Below are positions 6,055-7,026 of a stretch of DNA of 7,026 bases, in pieces. The notes beneath the pieces are model-generated. The model was not told the DNA's origin. It saw only the letters and a program-made list of their open reading frames with translations, and searched no databases. The DNA is taken from assembly GCA_025922795.1 (NCBI GenBank), contig JAICHC010000146.1:1-7026 (forward strand), in the 5' to 3' direction. The number at the start of each line of letters is the position of its first letter. Within the stretch, counting starts at the first letter, position 1. Origin of the DNA: Candidatus Binatia bacterium (GTDB lineage Bacteria > Desulfobacterota_B > Binatia > UBA9968). The position numbers and the translations under genes are program-made.

Positions 6055-7026
6055 ATGAGCGAAATCGGCGCCACAGCGCGCGAATACGAATTCATCGTCG
6101 TCGGATCGGGCGCGGGCGGCGGCACGGTGGCGGCGCGCCTGGCCGAGGCGGGACATTCGGTGCTCGTGCTCGAAGCGGGCGGCGATCCGCTCGCAATCAC
6201 AGGCGACCGGCTGCCGGAAGACTATCAAGTCCCCGCGTTTCATGCCTTTGCCTCCGAAAATCCGGCGATGCGATGGGATTTCTTCGTACGCCATTACGAC
6301 GACGAGCAGCGCCAACGAAGAGACAACAATTACAGTCCGGAGCAGCGCGGCGTGCTCTATCCGCGCGCCGGGACCCTCGGAGGATGTACGGCGCATAACG
6401 CCATGATCCTGGTCTATCCGCACAACTCGGATTGGGACGACATTGCCGCGCGCACCGGCGACTCTTCCTGGCGCGCTGCCAACATGCGGCGATATTTCGA
6501 GCGGCTCGAGGATTGCCGTCATCGGCCGATCTATCGCGGGTTGAAAAAAATTTTTGGCGTCAATCCGAGCCGTCACGGGTTCGCCGGGTGGCTTTCGACA
6601 GAGCGGCCGCGCCCGCCGCGCGAAGCCTTACGAGACCGCGAAATGATGGACGTGATCGAGCGCTCGGCCTTCGGCGCCATTGCCGCGTTGGGGCACCCAC
6701 TCAAGCGCTTCTTCTGGTTTCTGCGCGCCAAGGGCGATCCCAACGACTGGCGCATCGTGCGGCGTAACGCCTTCGGCATTCGCTATGTGCCGCTGACAAC
6801 CGCCGGGCATGAGCGAATCGGCAGCCGCGAGCGGCTGCTCGAGGCGGCGCGCCGCTTTCCCGACAAGCTGTACATCGAGCTCGATGCGTTGGCGAGCCGA
6901 ATCTTGTTCGACGACCGGCAGCGCTCGGTCGGCGTCGAGTATCTCAAAGGGAGAAATCTCTATCGCGCTCATGCTCATCCCGCTGCCGATCCCGGCGAGC
7001 GTCGCCAGGCGCGGGCGGCGCGCGAG
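6055..7026 (+). CDS. GMC-family FAD-dependent oxidoreductase, N-terminal part (runs off the right edge)
   Basis: 324 codons are visible and the frame is still open at the last base. The N-terminus has the Rossmann FAD-binding fold: strand EFIVV, then GSGAGGG (17-23), and E40 at the end of the second strand (VLVLEAGG), which should hold the adenosine ribose. PRAGTLGGCTAHNAMI (103-118) matches the GMC signature 1 region that packs on the flavin. GMC enzymes oxidise alcohols, sugars, choline or sterols; the catalytic His-His/Asn pair lies in the missing C-terminal half, so the substrate is open. There is no signal peptide or membrane segment in front of the FAD motif, which suggests a cytoplasmic enzyme unless it is exported by another route. 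ATG 6055 is chosen because the fold begins right after it; the only upstream in-frame alternative noted (GTG 5893) would add 54 unlikely residues. Its Shine-Dalgarno is weak (GCGAAGAT, spacing 11). It may share the operon or be transcribed from the 214-bp gap. Confidence 0.92.
   Translation, partial: MSEIGATAREYEFIVVGSGAGGGTVAARLAEAGHSVLVLEAGGDPLAITGDRLPEDYQVPAFHAFASENPAMRWDFFVRHYDDEQRQRRDNNYSPEQRGVLYPRAGTLGGCTAHNAMILVYPHNSDWDDIAARTGDSSWRAANMRRYFERLEDCRHRPIYRGLKKIFGVNPSRHGFAGWLSTERPRPPREALRDREMMDVIERSAFGAIAALGHPLKRFFWFLRAKGDPNDWRIVRRNAFGIRYVPLTTAGHERIGSRERLLEAARRFPDKLYIELDALASRILFDDRQRSVGVEYLKGRNLYRAHAHPAADPGERRQARAARE

Overview
The window holds one co-directional (+ strand) gene block from what looks like a Gram-negative bacterium of moderately high GC. 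It has periplasm-facing c-type cytochromes with N-terminal membrane anchors and one lipoprotein-type signal. The paralogue style suggests a proteobacterium or deltaproteobacterium-like soil or environmental lineage, but nothing here fixes the taxon. No rRNA, tRNA, CRISPR array, insertion sequence or phage gene was seen.

Layout: bases 1-92 are the last codons of an unidentified gene. Bases 93-377 are an intergenic region with only weak promoter-like or operator-like signals. Three di-heme c-type cytochrome genes follow: 378-1898 (506 aa, membrane-anchored), 1936-3402 (488 aa, membrane-anchored) and 3447-5840 (797 aa, predicted lipoprotein). The first two are clear tandem paralogues. The third is a longer, diverged relative. 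All three carry two CxxCH haem c sites separated by about 215-240 residues and end in the same 'LIEYLKTF'-type tail. Bases 5841-6054 form a second intergenic stretch. From 6055 to the right edge runs the N-terminal 324 codons of a GMC-family (glucose-methanol-choline) FAD oxidoreductase.

The genes plausibly form one redox module: three di-heme cytochromes of the bacterial cytochrome c peroxidase/MauG/RoxA-like superfamily acting outside the cytoplasmic membrane, plus a flavoprotein that oxidises an alcohol or related substrate. Spacings of 37 and 44 bp between the cytochrome genes fit an operon. The 214-bp gap before the GMC gene leaves its membership open. The substrate cannot be read from sequence. 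Peroxide reduction, RoxA-like oxidative cleavage of a hydrophobic substrate, and electron relay are all compatible. The most notable features are the diversification of three cytochromes in a row, the loss in the third of a histidine from an otherwise invariant APYLHNGS motif, and the absence of an export signal on the GMC enzyme.
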